From positions 1-9,059 of the forward strand of contig PKQU01000077.1 in the NCBI GenBank assembly GCA_017577925.1: DNA of 9,059 nucleotides, written 5' to 3'. The translations under genes were made by a program, and so were the position numbers. Shown here piece by piece: positions 1 through 6,197 of this stretch (position 1 is its first letter; every line of letters begins with the position of its first letter). Below the pieces are notes generated by a model. That model made no database searches, was not told the origin of the DNA, and worked only from the letters and a program-made list of their open reading frames with translations. The stretch comes from Bacillota bacterium (GTDB lineage: Bacteria; Bacillota; Bacilli; Calditerricolales; Calditerricolaceae).

Positions 1-1578
1 GACAAACTTGATGTATTTGGGGATCTTGTAATGGGCGATCTTCCCCTCGCAGTAGGCACGCACCTCGTCCTCCGTCATCGTCTCCCCCGGCTTGAGGCGA
101 ATGAAGGCCATCACCTGCTCGCCGTAGACGGGATCCGGCACCCCCACCACCTGAACGTCCAGAATTTTCGGGTTTGTGTAGAGAAACTCCTCGATCTCCC
201 GCGGATAGATGTTTTCCCCACCGCGGATGATCATGTCCTTCAGCCGACCGGTGATGTTGACGTAGCCCTCCTCGTCCATCACAGCGATGTCGCCCGTGTG
301 CAGCCACCCCTCGGCGTCGATGGCCTGGGCCGTCTGCTCCGGCATCTTGTAATAACCTTTCATGACGTGGTATCCCCGCGTGCACAGCTCCCCGGGCACG
401 CCCGGTGGCAGCGTCTGGCCCGTCTGCGGGTCGACGATCTTCACTTCGGTGTGCGGCAGCGGCCGCCCGACGGTGGTGACGCGCCGCTCCAGCGGATCGT
501 CAACCGACGTTTGGGTGATGACCGGCGAAGACTCGGTCTGCCCGTAGGCGATGGTGATCTCCCGACAGCCCATTCGCTCGACCACCTGGCGCATGATCTC
601 GATCGGGCACGGCGACCCGGCCATGATGCCCGTGCGCAGTGACGACAAATCGTAGCGATCAAAGTCGGGATGGGCCAGCTCGGCAATGAACATCGTCGGG
701 ACACCGTAGAGGGCCGTGCAGCGCTCTTTTTCCACCGCCTCCAGCACCTTCTGCGCGTCGAAGGTGATGAGCGGCACCATCGTCGCCCCGACGGAAACGC
801 AGCCCAGCGTACCCATGACACAGCCGAAACAGTGGAAGAAGGGCACGGGAATGCACAGCCGATCCTCGTGGGTCAGGCGCATCTGAGCAACGACGAGGCG
901 CCCGTTGTTGACGATATTGACGTGGGTGAGCATCACGCCCTTGGGAAATCCCGTCGTCCCCGACGTGTACTGCATGTTGATTACGTCATCGGGGTCGAGC
1001 TGGGCGGCGCGCGCCTCAAGCTCCACGTCGGAAACGTCCGCGCCGAGGGCCACCACGTCCGACCAGTGCAGGTAACCGGGGCGACGTGGCTCGTCAAGGA
1101 GCACCACATGGCGCAGTTTGGGCAGGCGCCGGCACCGGACGGCACCGCCGGCAACTCCCTCCGGTGGCTGTGCGTCCGCGGCCAGCTCGGGGCACAGCTC
1201 TTCCAGCATGGCCACGTAGTTGCTACGCTTAAAGCCGTTGGTCAAAAAGAGAGCCACGCTGTCCGACTGTTCAAGCAAATACCCCAGTTCGGACGTGCGG
1301 TAGTTGGTGTTCACCGTGACCAGCACGGCGCCGATGGTGGCCGAAGCAAACTGCAGGATCACCCACTCGGGAACGTTTGGCGCCCAGACGGCGATATGCT
1401 CGCCCTTTTGGATTCCCAACCGCAAAAGCCCCTTGGCCGCCTCGCGCACACGCTCGCGAAACTGGCGGTAGGTCAGGCGCAACCCCAGCTCCGGATAAAC
1501 GAGCGCTTCGCGGTCGGCGAACCGCTCCGCCGTCTCGTCGAGCAATTGGCCGATGGTCTTGTGCACCAACTCCGTCAT
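1..1578 (-). CDS. AMP-forming acyl-CoA synthetase (fatty acid CoA ligase), 3' end cut by window edge
   Basis: This enzyme activates a carboxylic acid with ATP to an acyl-adenylate and transfers it to CoA. The frame is open for 526 codons, from ATG at 1578 to the window edge. The start is supported by a GAGGAGGAGG Shine-Dalgarno about 8 nt upstream. Visible ANL-superfamily motifs are the P-loop-like YTSGTTGFPKG (residues 204-214), the A5 motif YGQTE (345-349), the A7 motif HTGD (Asp430), and GRLKDMIIRGGENIYP after it. The last visible residues, AHYKIPKYIKFV, lie shortly before the usual A10 segment, so roughly 25 residues, including the catalytic A10 lysine, lie outside. The estimated full length of about 550 residues matches medium/long-chain ligases such as B. 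subtilis YngI. It follows an acyl-CoA dehydrogenase gene by 63 bp with no convincing terminator between, so the two are probably co-transcribed. The family is secure; the acid used (fatty, branched-chain or acetoacetate) cannot be read from the sequence. Confidence 0.93.
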   Translation of the reverse strand, partial: MTELVHKTIGQLLDETAERFADREALVYPELGLRLTYRQFRERVREAAKGLLRLGIQKGEHIAVWAPNVPEWVILQFASATIGAVLVTVNTNYRTSELGYLLEQSDSVALFLTNGFKRSNYVAMLEELCPELAADAQPPEGVAGGAVRCRRLPKLRHVVLLDEPRRPGYLHWSDVVALGADVSDVELEARAAQLDPDDVINMQYTSGTTGFPKGVMLTHVNIVNNGRLVVAQMRLTHEDRLCIPVPFFHCFGCVMGTLGCVSVGATMVPLITFDAQKVLEAVEKERCTALYGVPTMFIAELAHPDFDRYDLSSLRTGIMAGSPCPIEIMRQVVERMGCREITIAYGQTESSPVITQTSVDDPLERRVTTVGRPLPHTEVKIVDPQTGQTLPPGVPGELCTRGYHVMKGYYKMPEQTAQAIDAEGWLHTGDIAVMDEEGYVNITGRLKDMIIRGGENIYPREIEEFLYTNPKILDVQVVGVPDPVYGEQVMAFIRLKPGETMTEDEVRAYCEGKIAHYKIPKYIKFV

Positions 1579-1641
1579 CTTTCGAACCTCCTCCTCTACG
1601 CGTGAAGGTCCCGCCCACACCGCCCCGTGTACGGGCCGCCC

Positions 1642-2790
1642 TCAGTCGTCGAAGCACCCGATTTCCCGGGCAATGACCATGCGCTGCACTTCTGATGTCC
1701 CCTCGCCGATTTCCAACAAGCGCGCGTCGCGGTAGAGACGCTCCACCTCATAGTCGCGCATGTACCCGTAGCCGCCGTGGATCTGGATGGCCTGGTGGCA
1801 CACCTCGGTGCAGATCTCCGAGGCATACAGCTTGGCCATCGCCGCCTCCTTGGTGAAGGGCCGCCCCTGATCCTTCAGCCATGCCGCCTTGTACACCATG
1901 TTCCGCGCCAGTTCGATCTTCATGGCCATGTCGGCCAGCTTGAACTGGATGGCCTGGAACCGTGAGAGCGCCTGACCGAACTGGCGGCGCTGCTTGGCGT
2001 AGGCCAGCGCGCGTTCAAAGGCTGCCTGGGCGATACCCACGGCCATGGCCCCGATGCCGATGCGCCCGCCGTCAAGGGTGGCGAGGAACTGCTTGAACCC
2101 TTCCCCTTCCTTGCCCAGCAGGTTCTCGACGGGGACGCGGACATTTTCCAGGACCAGCTCCGTCGTGTTGGACGACTTGAGGCCCATCTTCTCGTAGTTG
2201 GCGAGGACGCGGAAGCCGGGCGCGTCTGTGGGCACGATGATGGCGCTGATGCCCCGCTTGCCCTTGGCCTTGTCGGTCACCGCCGTCAGGGCCAGGAATT
2301 TGGCGTAGCTGGCGTTGGTGATGAAACACTTCGTCCCGTTGATGACCCATTCATCGCCTTCGCGCACCGCCGTCGTGCGCGTTCCCCCCGCGTCGGACCC
2401 GGCACCCGGCTCGGTCAGGCCAAAGGCGCCGAGCGTCTCGCCGCGGCACAGGGGAACCAGGTACCGCTGCTTCTGCTCTTCCGTGCCAAACTGGTAGATG
2501 GGGGCCGCCCCGAGGGAAATGTGCGCCGAATAGGTGATGCCCACCGAGGCGTCGGCCCGGCTGAGCTCTTCCACCACGATGGCAAAGCTGATCGTGTCGG
2601 CCCCACCTCCCCCGTACTTCTCCGGAAACGGAAGCCCCATCAGCTCCAGCTCGGCCATCTTCGCGAAAATCTCGCGGGGGAACCGGCCCGTCCGGTCCCG
2701 CTCGTCGGCCCCGGGGGCCACCTCTCCTTCCGCAAAATCCCGCACCAGGTTGCGGATCATCTTCTGTTCGGGGGTAAGCTCGAAATTCAT
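1642..2790 (-). CDS. Acyl-CoA dehydrogenase, short/branched-chain type (FAD-dependent)
   Basis: This flavoenzyme oxidises acyl-CoA to 2-enoyl-CoA and passes electrons to electron-transferring flavoprotein. It has 382 residues, normal for the family. ATG at 2790 is preceded by AAAGGAGGA, 8 nt away. Signature 1 is GLTEPGAGSDAGG (residues 124-136) and signature 2 lies in QIHGGYGYMRDYEVERLYRD (336-355). The catalytic-base position of MCAD/SCAD is filled by Glu363 in EIGEGTSEVQR. The region that holds the alternative Glu of classical isovaleryl-CoA dehydrogenases reads DGGRIGIGAMAVG, without Glu, so the active site is of the short-chain (butyryl-CoA) arrangement. It is the first gene of a probable operon with the downstream acyl-CoA synthetase, recalling the yngJ-yngI pair of B. 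subtilis. A promoter, a cre-like site and palindromes lie upstream. The enzyme class is certain; the exact substrate is inference. Confidence 0.96.
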   Translation of the reverse strand: MNFELTPEQKMIRNLVRDFAEGEVAPGADERDRTGRFPREIFAKMAELELMGLPFPEKYGGGGADTISFAIVVEELSRADASVGITYSAHISLGAAPIYQFGTEEQKQRYLVPLCRGETLGAFGLTEPGAGSDAGGTRTTAVREGDEWVINGTKCFITNASYAKFLALTAVTDKAKGKRGISAIIVPTDAPGFRVLANYEKMGLKSSNTTELVLENVRVPVENLLGKEGEGFKQFLATLDGGRIGIGAMAVGIAQAAFERALAYAKQRRQFGQALSRFQAIQFKLADMAMKIELARNMVYKAAWLKDQGRPFTKEAAMAKLYASEICTEVCHQAIQIHGGYGYMRDYEVERLYRDARLLEIGEGTSEVQRMVIAREIGCFDD

Positions 2791-2797
2791 CCGGGTC

Positions 2798-2806
2798 TCC
2801 TCCTTT
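2798..2806 (-). promoter_or_regulatory. Strong Shine-Dalgarno of the acyl-CoA dehydrogenase
   Basis: On the minus strand the sequence AAAGGAGGA ends 7 nt before the ATG at 2790. Near-complete complementarity to the 16S rRNA 3' end supports that start and suggests efficient translation. Confidence 0.85.
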
Positions 2807-2826
2807 CCGTCGCCGGTCCTGCCTGA

Positions 2827-2842
2827 CTGAGCGTTTGCTCAG
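2827..2842. promoter_or_regulatory. 16-bp palindrome, candidate repressor operator
   Basis: CTGAGC-GTTT-GCTCAG has perfect 6-bp arms. It lies in the predicted 5' leader of the acyl-CoA dehydrogenase operon, about 30-45 nt after the expected transcription start and 36 bp before the ATG. Its size and symmetry suit a TetR-family dimer, the family that includes FadR-type repressors of acyl-CoA degradation genes in Bacillus. The sequence does not match the B. subtilis FadR consensus, so the regulator is unassigned. It has no U-tract and the short stem is a poor terminator, which favours a DNA-binding site. Confidence 0.5.
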
Positions 2843-2880
2843 AAACGGTTCCCACCCTCGCGGCAATCGCTTACAATACC

Positions 2881-2909
2881 ATTATAATTCCGTAAGTTCG
2901 TGTATTCAA
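2881..2909 (-). promoter_or_regulatory. Sigma-A-type promoter of the acyl-CoA dehydrogenase operon
   Basis: On the minus strand a perfect -10 box TATAAT (2886-2881) sits 17 bp after TTGAAT (2909-2904), which matches four of six -35 consensus bases. Transcription should start near 2874, giving a leader of about 84 nt that contains the 2827-2842 palindrome. The -35 box overlaps small palindromes (2903-2917). A better -35 hexamer, TTGACA, lies at 2950-2945 but has only a weak -10 partner (TGTAGT after 18 bp). Confidence 0.6.
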
Positions 2910-2965
2910 GAATATTCAAAACTACATGGGCGAATCGCCGATTCTGTCAATTTTCCGCTAGGCGG

Positions 2966-2979
2966 TGTAAACGCTTCAA
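2966..2979. promoter_or_regulatory. cre-like CcpA-binding site
   Basis: TGTAAACGCTTCAA matches 13 of 14 positions of the cre consensus TGWAARCGYTWNCW; only the C near the 3' end is missing. CcpA with HPr-Ser-P binds cre sites for carbon catabolite control in Bacillota. The site lies about 57 bp upstream of the TTGAAT -35 box and 16 bp upstream of the TTGACA hexamer, between the sigA terminator and the acyl-CoA dehydrogenase promoter. Repression by glucose is the natural expectation for a fatty or branched acyl-CoA catabolic operon, but the upstream position could also allow activation. Confidence 0.5.
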
Positions 2980-3084
2980 TCTGCCCACAGACGGGCGAAT
3001 TTTTCCCCTCCCCGTCACAATTGAGATTTGCAATAGCGACCAAAACCCGGTAAAATGAGAACCAAAACGGAAGAAATCTGGCAA

Positions 3085-3120
3085 GACAAACAAAAACGGA
3101 CGGAACCTCACGTCCGTCCG
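3085..3120 (-). terminator. Intrinsic terminator of the dnaG-sigA operon
   Basis: On the minus strand an 8-bp perfect stem CGGACGGA / TCCGTCCG (3120-3113 and 3104-3097) with an 8-nt loop is followed directly by TTTTTGTTTGTC. This is a textbook rho-independent terminator, about 95 bp after the sigA stop codon. Confidence 0.88.
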
Positions 3121-3143
3121 CACGGATCCACCGACAACCGAGG

Positions 3144-3193
3144 AAAACGCAAGAAGAAAGGCCGCCAACGCGCCGGAAGGACACATCGGCGGC
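3144..3193 (-). terminator. Possible upstream terminator hairpin with U-rich tail
   Basis: On the minus strand GCCGCC (3193-3188) can pair with GGCGGC (3166-3161) across a 21-nt loop, followed by CTTTCTTCTTGCGTTTT. The long loop and an alternative CGCCG/CGGCG pairing inside it make this weaker than the terminator that follows. It may be an auxiliary terminator. Confidence 0.4.
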
Positions 3194-3194
3194 G

Positions 3195-3210
3195 CGCCCG
3201 TCGCCGGGCG
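3195..3210 (-). other. GNRA-tetraloop hairpin just after the sigA stop codon
   Basis: The transcript can form CGCCCG-GCGA-CGGGCG, a 6-bp GC stem closed by a GCGA tetraloop of the stable GNRA class. It begins 5 nt after the sigA TAA. With no U-tract it is probably not a terminator; a 3'-end stabilising role is possible but is inference. Confidence 0.45.
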
Positions 3211-3215
3211 ATTGC

Positions 3216-4343
3216 TTACTCCAGGAAATCCTTCAAGCGCTTGCTTCGGCTTGGATGGCGCAGTTTCCGCAGCGCCTTGGCCTCGATTTGGCGAATGCGC
3301 TCGCGCGTGACGCCAAAGACCTTCCCCACTTCCTCTAGCGTCCGCGCTCGCCCGTCGTCCAACCCAAAACGCAGGCGCAACACGTTCTCCTCGCGCTCGG
3401 TCAGCGTGCTCAACACTTCTTCCAATTGTTCCTTGAGGAGTTCATACGCGGCGGCATCGGCGGGTGCCGGTGCGTCCTGATCCTCAATAAAATCGCCGAG
3501 GTGCGAGTCGTCTTCTTCGCCGATCGGCGTCTCGAGGGAAACCGGTTCCTGGGCAATCTTCATGATCTCCCGCACCTTTTCCGGCGTCATCCCCATCTCC
3601 TTGGCGATCTCTTCCGGCGTGGGTTCGCGCCCGAGTTCCTGCAGCAGTTGGCGGGAGACGCGAATCAGCTTGTTGATCGTCTCCACCATGTGCACGGGAA
3701 TGCGGATGGTACGTGCCTGATCGGCGATGGCCCGCGTGATGGCTTGCCGGATCCACCACGTTGCGTAGGTGCTAAACTTGTAGCCCTTGCGGTAGTCGAA
3801 CTTTTCCACGGCCTTGATCAGGCCCATGTTCCCCTCCTGAATGAGATCGAGGAAGAGCATGCCGCGTCCCACGTATCGCTTGGCAATGGAAACGACTAGC
3901 CGCAGGTTGGCTTCCGCCAGCCGCTTCTTCGCTTCCTCATCTCCTTGTTCAATTCGCTTCGCAAGCTCGATTTCCTCCTCGGCGGTCAGAAGCGGCACAC
4001 GTCCGATCTCCTTCAGGTACATGCGAACGGGATCGTTGATCTTGATGTCAGCCGGCAAGTTCAAATCGTCGTAATCAAAGGACTCGTCAAGATCGAGTGC
4101 TTCTTCGCTGCCTTCCAGATCGATCGGCCCGTCCCCCTCGCCGACCACTTCAATACCCTGTTCGTTCAGGTACTCAAAAAACTCGTCGATCTGGTCGGGG
4201 TTCTGTTCAAAAGGAGAAAGCCGATCCATGATTTCCTGGTAGGTCAGCTCGCCGCGCTTTTTCCCTAATTCGACCAGCTGCTCTTTGACCTGCTCCAGGG
4301 TTAGTTCTTCGTCCCGTTGTTTCTTCTCTTTCCCTTTCGCCAT
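3216..4343 (-). CDS. rpoD: Housekeeping RNA polymerase sigma factor SigA (RpoD, sigma-70 family)
   Basis: This primary sigma factor directs RNA polymerase to -35/-10 promoters of growth genes. Its 375 residues are close to the 371 of B. subtilis SigA. Region 1.1 (about 12-70) is present in the short Gram-positive form, followed by an acidic linker (75-95). Region 1.2/2.1 starts at NDPVRMYLKEIG (103-114). Region 2 contains LRLVVSIAKRYVGRG (147-161) and YKFSTYATWWIRQAI (188-202), which melts and reads the -10 element. Region 3 runs about 210-290. The region 4.2 helix-turn-helix, which reads the -35, is TLEEVGKVFGVTRERIRQIE (335-354), and the protein ends DFLE as usual. ATG at 4343 has AAGGAGG 7 nt upstream. 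It follows dnaG by 21 bp, the classic primase-sigma operon, and ends before a strong terminator. Confidence 0.98.
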   Translation of the reverse strand: MAKGKEKKQRDEELTLEQVKEQLVELGKKRGELTYQEIMDRLSPFEQNPDQIDEFFEYLNEQGIEVVGEGDGPIDLEGSEEALDLDESFDYDDLNLPADIKINDPVRMYLKEIGRVPLLTAEEEIELAKRIEQGDEEAKKRLAEANLRLVVSIAKRYVGRGMLFLDLIQEGNMGLIKAVEKFDYRKGYKFSTYATWWIRQAITRAIADQARTIRIPVHMVETINKLIRVSRQLLQELGREPTPEEIAKEMGMTPEKVREIMKIAQEPVSLETPIGEEDDSHLGDFIEDQDAPAPADAAAYELLKEQLEEVLSTLTEREENVLRLRFGLDDGRARTLEEVGKVFGVTRERIRQIEAKALRKLRHPSRSKRLKDFLE

Positions 4344-4364
4344 GATACTCCCTCCTTCCCGGGT

Positions 4365-6197
4365 TTATGCAAGCGCTTCGCCCGATTTCATCCGCCGCTT
4401 AAGGGCAATAATCTCCGTCCCGATGGCCGCAGCCCGTGCAGGATCCCCCGCCCGCTCGGCTTCCCGCTGCGCTTCCTTGAGCCGGGCAATTTCGCGTTCA
4501 AGGGGGTAATCCAACACGCGACGGATGCAATCGTGAACCTGGCGCTCGTCGACGGTTTCGACACCCTCCAGCATGGCCAGTTCCGACGCGAGTTCAAGCA
4601 GCGCCTCGTCGCGAAGCGTCTGCAGGAAGCGTCCGGGATCGGGTTCGTTGCCGGACGCATAATACGCGTACAAATACGCTGCAAGCGCCGCGTGTTGATC
4701 CAAATTAAACGCATCGCCGATTTTCTCCTGCACGAGACGCGCAACCGACGCATCCCGCATCATGAGGGCGAGAAGCATCCGTTCGGCGTTTTGGAAAGCC
4801 GGATAGGTCGGTTTGACGACCAAAGAACCACCAGGATTTCTACTAGTATTCCCTTCACTAGCAAGATTAACCCTTTGCGCCTTCGCTTTCAGGCGCTTGT
4901 ACACTTGCCACTGCTCGCGCTTCAGGGCGTCCAGTGAGAGATGGAATTCCTCCGCCAGTTGGCGGAGGTAGTGGTCGCGCTCGACCGCGCTCGGTACCTG
5001 GGCGAGTTCCGCCAAGCAGTCCCGGATGTATCGCATTCGCTCAACCTCGTCGCGCAGATCGCGACCCTTGCGCAGGTAACGCAGGGTGAACGCCATAAAG
5101 GAGACAGCTTCTCCCAAGATGCGGTCCCGAAAATGCGCCGCCCCGCGTTCCCGGATGACGTCGTCGGGGTCCATGCCATCCGGCAAGAGAGCCACCTTGA
5201 CCAAGCACCCCGCTTCACGCAGGAGAAGGCCAGCCTTGCGCGCCGCCTCCATCCCCGCGTCGTCCCCGTCATAACAGATTACCACCTGCTCGGCATTGCG
5301 TCGCAGGATGCGCGCCTGCTCCGGGGAAAGCGCGGTGCCCAGCGTGGCTACGGCGTTTTCGACACCGGCCTGGTGCGCGGCGACAACATCGAGGTAGCCT
5401 TCCATCAGCACCGCCTGCTGCTTTTTGCGGATCGCCTTGCGCGCCCGATGCAAATTAAAAAGCAGGGCGCTCTTTTGAAACAGCGGCGTCTCCGGGCTGT
5501 TCAGGTATTTCGGCTCCCCCTCCCCGATGATCCGGCCGCCAAAAGCGACAACCTGCCCTTGCCCGTCACAGATGGGAAACATCACCCGGCGGCGAAAGCG
5601 GTCGACGTAGGTTCCGCGCGAAGCCGAGCGGAACACCAGCCCCGCCTTTTCCATGAGCGGCAGAGAAAACTTTCGGCGGGCAAGGAACTTGGCCACGGCG
5701 TCCGGCGCATCCGGCGCGTACCCCAACTGGAACGCCGTGATCGTGTCATCCGCCACACCGCGCTGGCGCAGATAGGTACGTGCACGTTCCCCATAATCTG
5801 TATGCATGAGGAGATACTGATAGAACCGGGCGGCAAGCTGGTATGCCTCGCGCATGGACGCCCGTTCCCGGTCGGCGCGTGTTTCCCCTTCCGTCCCTTC
5901 CGGCTCCGGAAAGGGCAGGCCCGCCTTGCGCGCCAACACGCGCACCGCCTCGACAAAGTCGAGGTTCTCGATCTCCATCATGAAGGTAATGACGTTCCCA
6001 CCGACGCCACACCCGAAACAGTGAAAGATCTGCTTTTCGGGCGACACGGAGAAAGAGGGCGTTTTCTCGGCATGGAAGGGACACAGGCCGAAATAGTTCC
6101 GCCCGCTCCGTTTGAGGTGCACGTATTCGCTGACCAGCTCGACAATGTCCACACGGTTGCGGATTTCGTCAAGGAACGACTCGGGAATGCGCGGCAC
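4365..6197 (-). CDS. dnaG: DNA primase DnaG
   Basis: Primase makes the short RNA primers for leading- and lagging-strand synthesis at the replication fork and is recruited by the DnaB-type helicase. The product has 610 residues (603 in B. subtilis). The N-terminal CHC2 zinc-binding domain shows Cys39, His42, Cys60 and Cys63 in GLCPFH and FHCFGCG. The RNA polymerase core has the RFRRRVMFPI segment (200-209). The Toprim domain shows EGYLD with Glu266, then CYDGDDAG with Asp310 and Asp312, and PDGMDPDD (339-346), giving the metal-binding acids. A variable linker (about 440-465) precedes the C-terminal helicase-binding domain (about 466-600). The start is GTG at 6197, preceded by the G-rich ribosome site GAGGGGGG 7 nt away; upstream in frame there is no other start before a stop at 6237-6239. 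The GTG and imperfect site suit low expression of primase. It is 21 bp upstream of rpoD, probably co-transcribed. Confidence 0.98.
   Translation of the reverse strand: MPRIPESFLDEIRNRVDIVELVSEYVHLKRSGRNYFGLCPFHAEKTPSFSVSPEKQIFHCFGCGVGGNVITFMMEIENLDFVEAVRVLARKAGLPFPEPEGTEGETRADRERASMREAYQLAARFYQYLLMHTDYGERARTYLRQRGVADDTITAFQLGYAPDAPDAVAKFLARRKFSLPLMEKAGLVFRSASRGTYVDRFRRRVMFPICDGQGQVVAFGGRIIGEGEPKYLNSPETPLFQKSALLFNLHRARKAIRKKQQAVLMEGYLDVVAAHQAGVENAVATLGTALSPEQARILRRNAEQVVICYDGDDAGMEAARKAGLLLREAGCLVKVALLPDGMDPDDVIRERGAAHFRDRILGEAVSFMAFTLRYLRKGRDLRDEVERMRYIRDCLAELAQVPSAVERDHYLRQLAEEFHLSLDALKREQWQVYKRLKAKAQRVNLASEGNTSRNPGGSLVVKPTYPAFQNAERMLLALMMRDASVARLVQEKIGDAFNLDQHAALAAYLYAYYASGNEPDPGRFLQTLRDEALLELASELAMLEGVETVDERQVHDCIRRVLDYPLEREIARLKEAQREAERAGDPARAAAIGTEIIALKRRMKSGEALA
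4837..4864 (-). promoter_or_regulatory. Possible internal promoter within dnaG serving sigA
   Basis: On the minus strand TTGCTA (4864-4859) and TAGAAA (4842-4837) each match four of six consensus bases, with a 16-bp spacer. They lie in an unusually AT-rich stretch encoding the variable linker of DnaG, about 500 bp before the sigA start. Internal promoters within dnaG are known for B. subtilis sigA. The match is modest and could be chance. Confidence 0.22.

Larger units (their letters stand above)
2791..3215. other. Intergenic control region between sigA and the acyl-CoA dehydrogenase
   Basis: This 425-bp stretch has no convincing gene; the short open frames crossing it lack sensible start signals and protein-like composition. 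It is more AT-rich than its surroundings. Its right part holds hairpins and the terminator of the dnaG-sigA operon. Its left part holds the cre-like site, promoter, overlapping palindromes and leader of the acyl-CoA dehydrogenase operon. Both operons read the same way, so the region separates a terminator from a new promoter. Confidence 0.8.

Noticed and set aside
31..1605. Plus-strand open frames (203 and 311 codons) opposite the acyl-CoA synthetase
   Set aside because: They are antisense shadows of a GC-rich gene; the minus frame carries all ANL-family motifs and a strong ribosome site.
1579..1641. Small GC palindrome CCCGT-AC-ACGGG between the dehydrogenase and ligase genes as a terminator
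   Set aside because: A 5-bp stem with a 2-nt loop is not stable in RNA and no U-tract follows; read-through is more likely.
2906..3184. Short minus-strand open frames in the gap after sigA
   Set aside because: No ribosome binding site, they run through the terminator hairpin and promoter elements, and their composition is not protein-like.
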